NCBI RefSeq assembly: GCF_020382885.2
Contig: NC_058501.1
Span: 17,356,001-17,420,000, forward strand
DNA from: Scatophagus argus
Lineage: Eukaryota > Chordata > Actinopteri > Scatophagidae
Length of the DNA stretch: 64,000 bases
Reading direction: 5' to 3'
In this document: piece by piece, positions 24,076 through 34,558 of the stretch
Numbering within the stretch: the stretch's first letter is position 1
Layout of the letters: the number at the start of each line of letters is the position of its first letter
Notes under the pieces: generated by a model
The model's input: the letters and a program-made list of their open reading frames with translations, nothing else
What the model was told of the DNA's origin: nothing
Databases searched by the model: none
Program-made: the position numbers and the translations under genes

Positions 24076-26477
24076 TCATGGGAGCGGCGTGGCGGCCTTC
24101 TGGCAGACGCTGGGATACGTGAAGGAACAGGGAACATCGTACCAGCTCTGAGTGTAGCTGTCCACCACTGCACAGTCCTCTCCCTCCTTCCCACCAGACA
24201 GGTTGTTGTCTGGCTCTGATTTCAATACGTCCCAATATCTACATAGTTGACAGACAGAAAAAAATAAAAAATAAAAATCAGTAACTTTTTAAATTAATAT
24301 CTAAACACACCGTCTGTCTGAAGCATCTGTGTTTCATCAAAATTTTGCGCACAACAAAAATGCAACTATTTTAAAAGCAGTGGTTGAATGTAACTAAGTG
24401 CATTTTCTCAAGTACTGCACTTTAGTGCAAAATTGAAGTACCGTCTGGATTATCTGGAAAATCCATCACCACAAAGCTGAAAAGGCTGTTTTTCTGAGCT
24501 CAAAAGTTCACTTCATAGAGATGCGTGATGCTCACTAAACAGCGACGCAGCAACAGCAACCATATGATGATCTTACACAGCATGATGCACTGCTAGATCC
24601 ACTTGTATGTAAAGCAATTAAACTGAACTCTACTTTAACATGAATCACTAAAAAGCAAAAGGCATATTGATGTTGCAGTAATATTTATCCAAAAACATAC
24701 TGCATATTACACTAAACCACTGACAGGGAGAGTTTTCCTACATAAAGAGGACCTTTACTTTTGATACCTTGTACTGGAATATTTTCACAATGTGGAATTG
24801 AAAGTTTTTGTTCTGGCTCCTCTTCCACCACTGCTCTCTTTTAGGGGCATGTGCATTAATTAGCTATGTTTTCAGAGGTAATGCCTGATTGCCATGTATC
24901 TGTGAGACTGATGTCTGCTCATTAAAGGTAATCTTTGCTGTTTCTAGATGTGCTAACTTGACTATTTGATCACAACCAAACAATCATCCCATTTGTTTTT
25001 TCAAAAAATAAATTTTGTGTTCAATCAGCAGCTCATTGGGCTGAATGACAGCTCTTAGTTGTGATAAAATCACATTAAATATCAGCCTATTGTGTAATTA
25101 TATCATAAAGTAATAGGCCCTATTTGTCTAGCTATCAAATTTGTCTCAACACATTTCTACTCACCCAAAACAAGTCATATTTTTGTCCATGCTAGTAGCA
25201 TGGTTCTAGGGAGGATGTTGGTTGGTTGGTCGGGTCAGCGTTTTGATTCAAACTGTAAAATCTCAACAACTATTGGATGAATTGATATGAAAGTTTGTGC
25301 AGACATTCACGGCCCCCAGACGATGAATCCCTCTGACTTAGGCGACCCCCTGATTTTTCCTCTAGCGCCACCTTGAGGTTTTGTGTCCCATGTCTCAACT
25401 GTTCAGCATATCATTTGGATTGCTGTATTGACTTTGGCTTTCACTTTTCATTTAGCACCAACATCAGGTTGAAATTATAATTTGTCCAATATTTTGGTTT
25501 ATGATTAAATACCTGCACAACTAATGACATTCCTATCTTAATCAGCTGTATTTTGTAGCCACTTAGTGCCAATAACAAATAGTTAGCAAGCAAACACACT
25601 AAACAGTATATATGCTAAACATCACCACATTAGCATCGTTTTTAGCATTCAGTTGAATGCTAAAAACGATAGCCAGACATTGTCTTCTATTGCATACATA
25701 CGAGATTTGAAGTGTTGAGTTGTCCACCCATTTCCAGTGTCCTTCATTCTCGATGTCATTCAGTCCGATCCAGTAGTTTGTGTATAACCCTGCGATTCTT
25801 CTGCCTTCTTTTTCCACGGCGTCCTAAAAGTGTTCTTTGTTGGTTAACAAAAAAATTCAAGTGACAATAAAATGTCATCCACATACAGAAACACTTACAT
25901 GCTGTTCTCTGGTGGTCAAGATGGCAAGATGGCCTCCCATCTTTTCACAATGTTCTACACTATCGGACCAGCTATGCCTGTCAGTGCTGAGGAAGAAGCA
26001 CTGGTCCCCTACATGCAGCCACTTGTTGGGACACTCAGTGCAAGTGAATACTGTGGGAGAGAAACAAAACCTGGTTAACTAAGAAAAAGTAAAGTTTACA
26101 GAAAATTGGAGAATACATGGGTTTGCAGTAGATAAACAGATGATTTGTTGTGCATCTGCTGGAGGAGAGAAATCCAGTACCTGGTGCTGAGCAGTTGGGT
26201 GCCAAGCGGGAGTAGACGTTACACATGTTTCTGTAGCTATTCAGCAAAAGGTTTAGTTTCAACTTTAGAAAGGACACCTCGTCCTCTGTACCGTCTGCAG
26301 CCTGAGAGGAGGTTTGGAAAGCCAACAGGCCGAAGAGAACACAGATGAAGGCATGGCCTCTGATTCCCAGGGTGTCTGAGGAGACAGATAGCCAATATTA
26401 AATCAGGGTACCAGCAAGCAGACCCACATACACAGACATCACTTGTGCACAGTGTGTAAGCCAGTCTTACCTTTCAT
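24076..26477 (-). CDS. Secreted C-type lectin domain protein
   Basis: Coding exons in transcript order: 26477-26471, 26375-26181, 26050-25899, 25823-25702 and 24238-24076, giving 212 residues. Residues 1-26 form a signal peptide (ICVLFGLLAF core) with no other membrane segment, so the product is probably secreted. A short helical neck (about 30-60) precedes one C-type lectin domain. The domain shows CPNKWL, CFFLS, the helix HCEKMGGHLA, YWIGLND, WKWVDNSTL and the canonical Cys102-Cys204 and Cys181-Cys196 pairs. The calcium/sugar site is EPD (167-169) where mannose-type lectins have EPN, with WYD in place of WND, so sugar binding may be altered. The three exons encoding the lectin domain follow the vertebrate pattern. 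The exact teleost lectin subfamily is not clear. Confidence 0.88.
25170..25690. repeat. Abundant teleost interspersed repeat in lectin intron 4
   Basis: The stretch contains AACTATTGGATGAATTGATA, a TCTAGCGCCACC block, TTAGCACCAACATCAGGTTG and CATTAGCATCG, in the order I remember from a very common percomorph repeat of uncertain class. It runs to within about 15 bases of the exon 4 donor at 25702. A perfect 17-base inverted repeat lies at 25635-25651 and 25654-25670 inside it. Confidence 0.6.
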
Positions 26478-26550
26478 TTTGATGAGGTTTGTTGTGTGTT
26501 AGCTGGTAGAATATCGCAAACTTTGGCTTGCTCTCTCAGATTTCTGGGTG

Positions 26551-26560
26551 TTTTATAGAG
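26551..26560 (-). promoter_or_regulatory. TATA box of the secreted lectin gene
   Basis: CTCTATAAAA on the minus strand, about 75 bases before the ATG at 26477. A start site near 26525 would leave a 5' UTR of roughly 50 bases. A strong TATA box suggests inducible rather than constitutive expression. Confidence 0.65.
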
Positions 26561-26828
26561 CAGTTTGTGTACTGAACAGAACTGGATGGAAAGTACAGAT
26601 TGCACAAATTGACCAGAAAGATTAGAGTGTGCATGTAAACTCAGATGGTGCAATATCTTGTAGCCAAACCAGTGATGGCCTGCCATACTGGATTAGATGA
26701 ACAAATATTTGATGATTCAGCTCTGGCATAAAAGATGAGCATTATTTACCAGTACATGAGCAAAGGTCTTCTAGTTTTTTGACGTGGCAAAAATGATGGC
26801 CTGAAAATTATGGCTCAGCATTTGCATT

Positions 26829-26855
26829 TGTGTGTGTGTGTGTGTGTGTGTGTGT
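26829..26855. repeat. GT microsatellite between the two lectin genes
   Basis: A pure (TG)n run lies in the 1.3 kb between the divergent lectin starts. Confidence 0.9.
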
Positions 26856-28164
26856 TGAGAGCTATTTGTATTCTCTTCGTTAGTAGAGCAGCTGCAGCAA
26901 TATCACCTCTACACCACACACGCTCACACACACCAGATGCCCACTCTGTTGCTCCAACAGACTGTCAACTTTTTTTCTTTTTTTTCGGTATATGTTCCAT
27001 TTATTATTTTATTCTTGGCGTTTATTCCCACAGCCATTGTCAGCTCTTCTGCTTCATGAGGTTTTGTTATTTAAACCAAACTAATTAAGATGGGGTGGGG
27101 GTATTTACTGTTTATCTCTGTGTCCATTTCAGTGACTGCAGAGCTAAATTTTGCAGTTGCACATCACAACGAATTCTCATCATCCGAATCTGTGTACTTT
27201 CTACATGATTCAGTGCTTGGTTCTTCTTTCTCAACAGCACAGATACACAACTCCCAGCTGCTTTCCCGTCACAACCTTGTCGCAGTTCCAGTTTTAGTTT
27301 TTATTTATTTATTTTTACTAATTAATGTCAGGAAGTTGAAGGTACATGTTTTTTTCTTTACTTTTTTTTTTTTGGCCTGTTCTGACTCACACGCCGACGT
27401 AACGTGCTATGTCATCTATCACAGATCTGTCATGACCAGGATAAATGTTTGTTTCCAAACAGAGCTGCAGAGTTAAGAAACCACTGGAATTGTGCAATGC
27501 AGGGAAAGGTGAAGGTGAAAAACCACCACAGCAAGGAGGAAAGCACCACACAGAGCCAGCAACCTCTCATTTTGGATTAACAGTTTTAGAAATCCCTTAA
27601 CAAAAAGCTGAAATTCTTTAGCTGAAGGGAAAGAATAACTTAACCAACCAGTTTCTCTCTGAACACATTTGTTATAGCACTGCAGCAGGGTTGTAGGCAG
27701 GTGGACGTGCCTTGATAAATCAACCAGCAGGGACAAATTTAATTTCAAGAAGAAATATTGCTGCTTAGGAGAGGAGATACCAAATCCTTTGGAGACCAGA
27801 GGAGGTAACAGTGTGAAGTGAGAAAGAGTGTTAACAGGGCATTACATCCATGGAGGACAGAGACTACACCAGCCTGCAGGACACACCTGGAGGGAACAGG
27901 CCCACATTTGAACATAGCAGTGGTATTTTGTGTTTAATTGTGACAAAGTTATTGAAAGATTTCATCTGTCTAAGAGCCAAATCTGACTTTTGACTGACTT
28001 GGACTTTTCTTCTCTCTAATGTGACCTCTCCTCCATCACATCTCAGAAGGGAAAAGTAAATCTTACTCTGGTGAATGTACAGAGGCATTATCAGCAACAT
28101 GTATTGAAAGTATGGAAGTAAAAGTTCTCACTTATCATCTGTGCTGCATCAGGTTGTTACTCAG

Positions 28165-28325
28165 GGCCACTTTATTAGGTACACAATCTTCTTAATGCAA
28201 ATATCTAATCAGCTTCTCAGTGCATTTAGACTCATAGACATGGTCAAGATGACCAGCTGAAGTTCAATCCAAGCATCAGAGTGATTCAAAAATGAGAAAA
28301 TTTCCAGTGAGTTCTCCAGAAAAGC
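28165..28325 (+). mobile_element. Truncated Tc1/mariner-like element, same family as 8979-10595
   Basis: It begins GGCCACTTTATTAGGTACAC and continues with the family's left-end sequence (GCATTTAGAC, GACATGGTCAAGATGACC, GCTGAAGTTCAA), then jumps to a block corresponding to AAATATCCAGTGAG and stops. It is internally deleted, lacks the right end, and lies in intron 2 of the broken lectin gene. Confidence 0.65.
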
Positions 28326-30374
28326 TTAGTATTTGCTGATAATATTTCTGTACTTTTTTACTTTTTTTCTCCTTCTTTTTTTTTTTTTTAACTTTCTAGA
28401 GTGTTTTCACAGTGTGGCATTGTCACTTTTCCCCAAGGAGCTGAATACTTGGCCACAACTGGTGTTTCTGTGAGTATGTGACAGAAAAGACACAAATAAA
28501 GTCTTGCATCCACTTGACCTAACTTTCAGCAGATGTACAGTATTATCTTTTGGGAATGGTAAATGTTTTAAAGCTAAATTCTGGTCAAATAGTTCTGCTC
28601 TCCAGCCTCCTTGTTTTTCCTTAAAGTCTGCTCTCTACGCCACACAAGAGGATTAAAAATGGTGAATTGACAGCCTCCATGCTGTGGACTGTTTTGTGTC
28701 TTATCAGGCTCCCAGGGAGTGAAGCAGGGCATGGAGTGTTTGAGGAGTCAGACTGCTCTCCTGATGGTTATTGGCTTTTTGGCCTCCATCTGTGCCAACA
28801 TTGCACTGACTGTGCTCTGTGAGTATACACACTGTCTTACAACCTCCTGCGTTCCCTGCCCTCCAGTCTGAGTATGCACATCTGACTGTCTGTCTCTCTC
28901 CGTCTCACTCTAATCCTCACTCTCTCTGATTATTCTCTCTTTATTTTGGCTCAGTGTGCTTTTGGACACCTATAATTGGCAATAAAAAAGATAAAGCGCT
29001 CTCTCCAGTCCAGTGAGGGTCATGTAATAGAAAAAGCACAAAAGTCCATAATTGTGAAATATTTCTCCTGCAGGGCCAACAGTCTCTGGCAGCTCAGCCT
29101 GATAATGTGCTTGTGAGGACACTCTCATTTAAAACAAACACCACTGGGGATGTATGTGCTTGATCTATTACCACCACACACACACACACACATACACAGA
29201 AGCAATTGAGCTCAGTTTTAGTATCTGAAAATGATGACTTGCAACAAGAGATGGAAATAAAAAGAATATGTAACACTTTTCTATTACAATTGGATGTGTG
29301 ACATATTGCAAAACTCCTGATAGAGAAAGAACTGATTTAATTCAGTTTTAGGAATACTGCATAGAAGAGCACATTATGTCCTGGATCACTATTGGTCAAT
29401 ATTCCTAGTGCTTAGATATTGCTATTGTAGGTCGATTAACCTGGAAATACAAATGTTGTATTTCCACAAATGTGCACTTTATATAGCTGCGCTTTATTTG
29501 CTATATCATAGCACAGATTGCACAGTAAACCACGTCTGCCATATGAAAAGTATAAACATCACAAATTTTAATTCATAAAATATGAAATAAGCCTACGCAC
29601 CACTTTGTCACGTTGGGGTATTTTTTGTGCTTATGTGTGAAATTTTTGCGTTAGCCACAATTAATCTCAGTACAGCACTTGCAGCTGTGGGTTTACATCA
29701 GCAGGCTTGCGAGGAAATGGTAATATGTCATTAGTTTTTTCGAGAAGGCCTGGTGTTCGTAATACACACTAACTCTGATGTGATTCACTAACCACAGAAA
29801 AAAATGTCAGCTTACAGTTGATTGTGGTAAAATACCGTAAATGTTATGCTGAATAAAAAGGTCGGATATCACTGATTTTTAATTCCCCTAAACCTAATTT
29901 GAGATACTGTGATGTGCGTCTGTGAACTCTTCATAATCATTTAGTGAAAGCCACATTAAGGTATTTTATTAGATTACATGATTTATACTTTTCTTAGAAA
30001 GAATAATTTCTGTCATTAAAGCATAAAAAGTATGCTTAACAGGAAGAGGCTAAGTGGAAACATAAAGACAGGAAGCACAAATGTGGAAAAATATCTGGCA
30101 ATGAATCCAGAAAAAGTTCATGTTGCAAATGATAAGTCTTTACAGTCACCAGGGAGCTCATATAAAGTCAATTATACCAGCAACGGCGGCAATAAAATCT
30201 TACAGAGACTCACAAACTGTACAGAGGAGCATCATATGTCTGAAGAGGGAGAAATTAGTGGTGGGTGAGAAAACACAACATTATGAAAATTACATTAGTT
30301 TTTATCCACACTCTTGTGGATGGAAATGTCAACCAGTCATTTAGGGCAGACTGAAATATCTGAAGTATTCACAT

Positions 30375-30510
30375 TCCCCACAGGATGAATTCTACAGACT
30401 TTTTTCTCCAGCGCCATCACGAGGCTGAAATTTGTTGTTTTGCATGAAAGGTCTTTTCAGTTATCAGACTGCCAGCCATGAAATTTGGTACAGTCATTCA
30501 TGTCCACCAC
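30375..30510 (+). repeat. Fragments of the teleost repeat abutting the lectin neck exon
   Basis: CAGGATGAATTCTACAGAC with CCAGCGCCATCACGAGG, then CCATGAAATTTGGTACAG with TCATTCATGTCC, are pieces of the repeat family seen at 25170-25690. The second piece ends exactly at the acceptor CCACCACAG of the exon starting at 30513. Confidence 0.55.
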
Positions 30511-30837
30511 AGGATGAGCTGTGGAGACGTTACACACAGCTGTGTGAGGACTATACCATCTCTGGATGGAGCTGTTCAAAGACAGGACAAAGGCAGGATG
30601 TAGATCAAATCTTAACATGGTCTTCATTTCCTGCAGTCTTTGATTTCCCTCATCTTTTTATGTCACACTTGGTCTCATTAACAGTTAAGCAGTGCTGGGA
30701 GAGTCTTGTCTGACGGTTCCATGTCAGTCATCAGTGTTACCACTTCAGCAAGGATGAGGCGGACTGGCTTAAGAGTAGAGACAGCTGTGAGGAGATGAGC
30801 AGCCATTTTACCACACTGTACACTATGGAACAGGATG

Positions 30838-30840
<3 letters not shown>

Positions 30841-30886
<46 letters not shown>

Positions 30887-30893
30887 GTGTGTG
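30841..30893. repeat. Long GT microsatellite at the end of the broken lectin exon
   Basis: A (GT)n run of about 53 bases with one GC interruption starts directly after lectin-domain coding sequence, in place of the expected donor and next intron. Confidence 0.9.
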
Positions 30894-31423
30894 CTAGTGA
30901 GTAAGTGAACTGAACAGAACCTATCAACAAAATTCATAGACAGAAATGAACGCTCTGTCTGCAGAGTCCTGCTGACCAGCACAGTTGTTCCTCATTCCCC
31001 CTAATTGGGTCAGCTACTGTGTGCTGTTACTGTGTCCACTGGAGAAGACAACTTAAGACATGAGGGATGTGTGTGTGTATGTGTGTGTGTTTAACTTCAG
31101 GATACTCTAGAAAAAAGAAGCCAGAAGAATTGGTGGATGTAATTAAAGTTATAAAGTAAAAAATAAAAGAAATTTATTTTGATATTTAATGCATTAGATC
31201 ATTTATTTATGTATGTTTTTTAAAGTTTCCATCCTGTATTCATTTTAAATGTTGATGATACTGAATAAACTGTGCAGAAAGAACCTAAACTGTCCATACT
31301 TCAACTCAAGACAAGGCAGAAGACAAAAGTCCTTCCTTTAATCGTTTTGTGACCCCCCTCAGATTTATTTTGGGACTCCTGACTCTTTGGAACTTTTTAC
31401 ACCTGCTGGTGTAAATCACATCA

Positions 31424-31438
31424 CCGCTAGATGGCGCC
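31424..31438 (+). promoter_or_regulatory. CTCF-like site upstream of COPS7A
   Basis: CCGCTAGATGGCGCC fits the vertebrate CTCF core (CCASYAGRKGGCRS) at every position but the third, where G for A is a common variant. It lies about 170 bases before the donor of the COPS7A first exon, at the junction between the immune-gene half and the housekeeping half of the window. Confidence 0.55.
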
Positions 31439-31499
31439 GTTCTCCCTGAGCCCCAGATACGGACGCAGCTCGTTGGGTACACTTGTCCCGCCCATTTCA

Positions 31500-31606
31500 C
31501 TTTATTATCCAATCAAAGATTACGTTGCTTTGTTGTCGTACGTGTGCTGACAGCAGAACTGAACAATCGAGAGGCTGTCTGCTAGGCTAGAAACCAACAC
31601 AAGAAG
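31500..31606 (+). promoter_or_regulatory. cops7a: COPS7A promoter and untranslated first exon
   Basis: The COPS7A ATG sits directly after an acceptor, so its 5' UTR is in an upstream exon. The candidate exon ends at 31606 (AAGAAG|GTAAAT). An inverted CCAAT context (ATCCAATCAAAG, 31508-31519) and GC-richer sequence without a TATA box precede it, as expected of a broadly expressed gene. The first intron would be 2.95 kb. Confidence 0.6.
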
Positions 31607-34558
31607 GTAAATCTGAGTATACACACTCCTATTTTAACACTTTTGCCGACAGATTTACGTGCATATCGCCTTTCTCTGTCTGTCTCTGACTACAATTGAG
31701 TGATTTAAATCACTAGAAAAGCTTAGAATGAACTGAGGCCTAACATCAACGGTTAAGGAAAGACTTGCGGTCACTGAGCTTTTAGCAAACGAGCTAGCAT
31801 GACACATTGTTTTAATGAGGACTGTTAATCTAAAAAGAGCCTTGTACCTGAAACGATATACACGTTTTGTATTCTAATCGTTATGTCTGTCATTTGCATT
31901 GCTGACAGTTGACAGATTAGGTCATTAGCTTTAAGGTTAGCCGGCTGATTTAGCGGTGGAGCTAACGTTAATACATAGACAGGGAGTTTGGCTGAGCAAA
32001 CCTGACATAAACTACTTAGCTACCTCATTCCTCGATCACCACCTCACATAAAGTGTCGAATCACCAGTGTAAGGTTTGGTTGAATCTTGATCATTTTACT
32101 TTGTAAGTGAGCAGAGCGAAAGTGAAAGTGTGTCTTCGACAGTGGAATTTAACGCTGATAAATACTTAAATCTCTCTGTTACTGTTCGAGTCTTCAAAAT
32201 AGCATCACTGCAAGAGTAGAAGTGACGTACATGTAAATAAATACCAGTTACTTTGTAGTATTTTACACTTTTGTTAAATTTCAGGCAGTATTTGTAATTG
32301 TTGATAATTATAAATTATTTCCATTCTTGACACTTATACTTAAAACTGTGACAAGTAATATGATTTGAACTCACAGCCTTTTGTATTGCAGCACACACTT
32401 ACTCTATATCATAACAGTCACGTTCTTCTCCGAAAAAAAAAAAAAAACAACTTTTCCATGAGCTTATTTTTTTGCTTCCATACATTTTTAAGATTTAATT
32501 TCTTTAAAGTAACAGTGCTTTTAGTTGACTGGGACATTGCAATAATCCTGTCACCACTGCCGAGTGTCCAGATGCAGTTTACCCCTTAACATAAAGTTAC
32601 CATAAGTAGCTTTAAGGTCATTAAAGTCATTTCTGTCTTGGATTGTTTGACAATATCATATACTGTATATTCTGTATCACATTATTTCAACTTTTCATTG
32701 AAGTTTACGAAAGTGAAATCAAACTCAAGACACCATGCATTCTAGATTTAGAGTTTCTCCTCATCTGCTACGGACTGCAGGTTGTTAGGGGTTCACAAAA
32801 GTTTTCTGTTGATGTTGTAGGTAGAAAGTCTGAGTAAATATTCTATCACTGATGTTCAATGGCTCATCTGCAAAACGGCACATATTTATCAAAAACACAC
32901 ATAACAATGAAGCAGCAATAATAACAAAACCAAATGTTTTAAATAGAGTTTGAAGTGCCTATTGGACTGTACAAAAGAAACAAAATGTACTGGGACAAGA
33001 GTGGTAATTTTGTACAAATTATTTTGGTTGTCATTATGCTGTTATAACACACTAAGATAGATGACATTAATAAATAGAATGAATTGAGAAGAAGTGTAGA
33101 ATAGCAACAGTATATTCATTACCTAAGGTCATTACTGTGTCACAAAAGAATTCATAATAATAAGTAAGTATGTGTCCCTTTTCGCATGGGATCCTTTGGG
33201 GGGTGTCTGTATACATATATTAAAAATATATTGTGTACATATTTATCCAGCCTTCTCTAACTAAAAATGCAGCCAGGTCTGTCTGTCCAGTAAATTTAAT
33301 AGATGTATAAAGATGGATGCAGTCCAGCCTCATATTCACCACTTGATTTGACTTTTAAAAATTCCTGAAATGAAAAGATTCCAGAAACAGTGTAGGTTAA
33401 TTTGTTTGGCTGCAACACATGCCTGCTGATCTGCACAGCTTGCTGTGCAATGTGTTCTTTAGACCCTCTTGATGGAGGTCCAGTGGGACATATGGGCATA
33501 TGGAATATGTGTATGTATGCATCTTAATGTATCAGATTTAGGATGATACAATCCTACAATACATCAGCACGATAAGCTCTGACTTAGATGAATAAGAACC
33601 AGTCAGATTAGGCTTTGCTCAGCAGTGTGTACCCAGACTCTCCATTGCATTAATTTTATGAGATGGCCTCAGGTAATGAAACTGGTCTGATGCAACTGTA
33701 ATAACTTTATTATGTATCTGTAAGGCTAAACTACCTTGTGTCTTAAGATGTGTCTTCTGGGATTAAGTTCTTAAAATATCCCATCAAGAGGATATCTCCT
33801 CACAATAGGACATTTGTCAGTTAGGGCGTTTTTGAACTGGAGGACATGATTAGAACTGACATCCTGTCATGCCAAAGTGTAGAAACAATAGCATGAGGTT
33901 TTGAATCAGGAAACAATCCTAGGTTTTTGTGTTTGTATGTTTGTTTTTATGGAGGGGGGGGGGGGTTATTCCCTGTAGGCTAAATATCTGCTGGAGGCAC
34001 AAGCAGATTCCTTTCACTGCTTAGGTAGTTGTTCTGGTGTTGCCCTTAGCCCAAAGTGCATTTGCATCGTCTCTAGCCAGGGAATAGGTTTTGATGATGC
34101 TTGGCATTCATTACCCTTCTTTCCTGTATTGGTGGTACATAGTACAGCTACTCTTCCACGATCTGACTAGCTCTCCAGGTAATTTGAAGGTTAAGTGCTT
34201 TTGTCAAGAGTACTTGGCTGTTTGACATTAAATGAAAAGAGAGGATTGCTCGTTCAATTCTGTGTCCTTTCAAAAGACCATAAGTGGCTGGACTGTATTA
34301 TCGAGGGTCATGACAAAAATCCCCATGTGCTGTGTCTTCATCAAGAGAGTTTTGATGTTCTTAACATAGTATTTGTAGAACATTTTGAAACGGGGTCCCG
34401 AGATGACAGTGGCAGAGGCAAGATGGAAACAGAGATGTTACTTCCTTGATTTTTATCATACTTTTTCTGCACAACTCTGCTGCTCTTATGCATCTCTCTG
34501 TGGTTTTTCCATCCAACCTGCTAACCATGTGTCTCTATCCTGTGTCCCCTGGCCTCAG

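Larger units (their letters stand above)
27850..30840 (+). pseudogene. Broken membrane C-type lectin gene
   Basis: Exon 1 (27850-27922) encodes a cytoplasmic tail MEDRDYTSLQDTPGG with a YTSL motif. Exon 2 (28708-28818) encodes a type II membrane anchor (ALLMVIGFLASICANIALTVL) and joins exon 1 in phase. A neck exon, 30513-30585, gives DELWRRYTQLCEDYTISGW, typical of fish lectins, but does not join exon 2 in phase and has GA where a GT donor is expected (30586-30587). The first lectin-domain exon begins after an acceptor at 30684; QCYHFSKDEADWLKSRDSC is clear, but the conserved CPDGW stretch just upstream is shifted by small indels and holds a stop codon. The exon runs into a GT microsatellite. 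No WIGL or WND exons follow before COPS7A. Loss of frame, donor and the second half indicate a dead gene. Confidence 0.75.

Noticed and set aside
28940-29000. Possible extra neck exon of the broken lectin after GGCTCAG at about 28954
   Set aside because: It reads only eleven codons before a stop, joins no downstream donor and shows no lectin neck motif.
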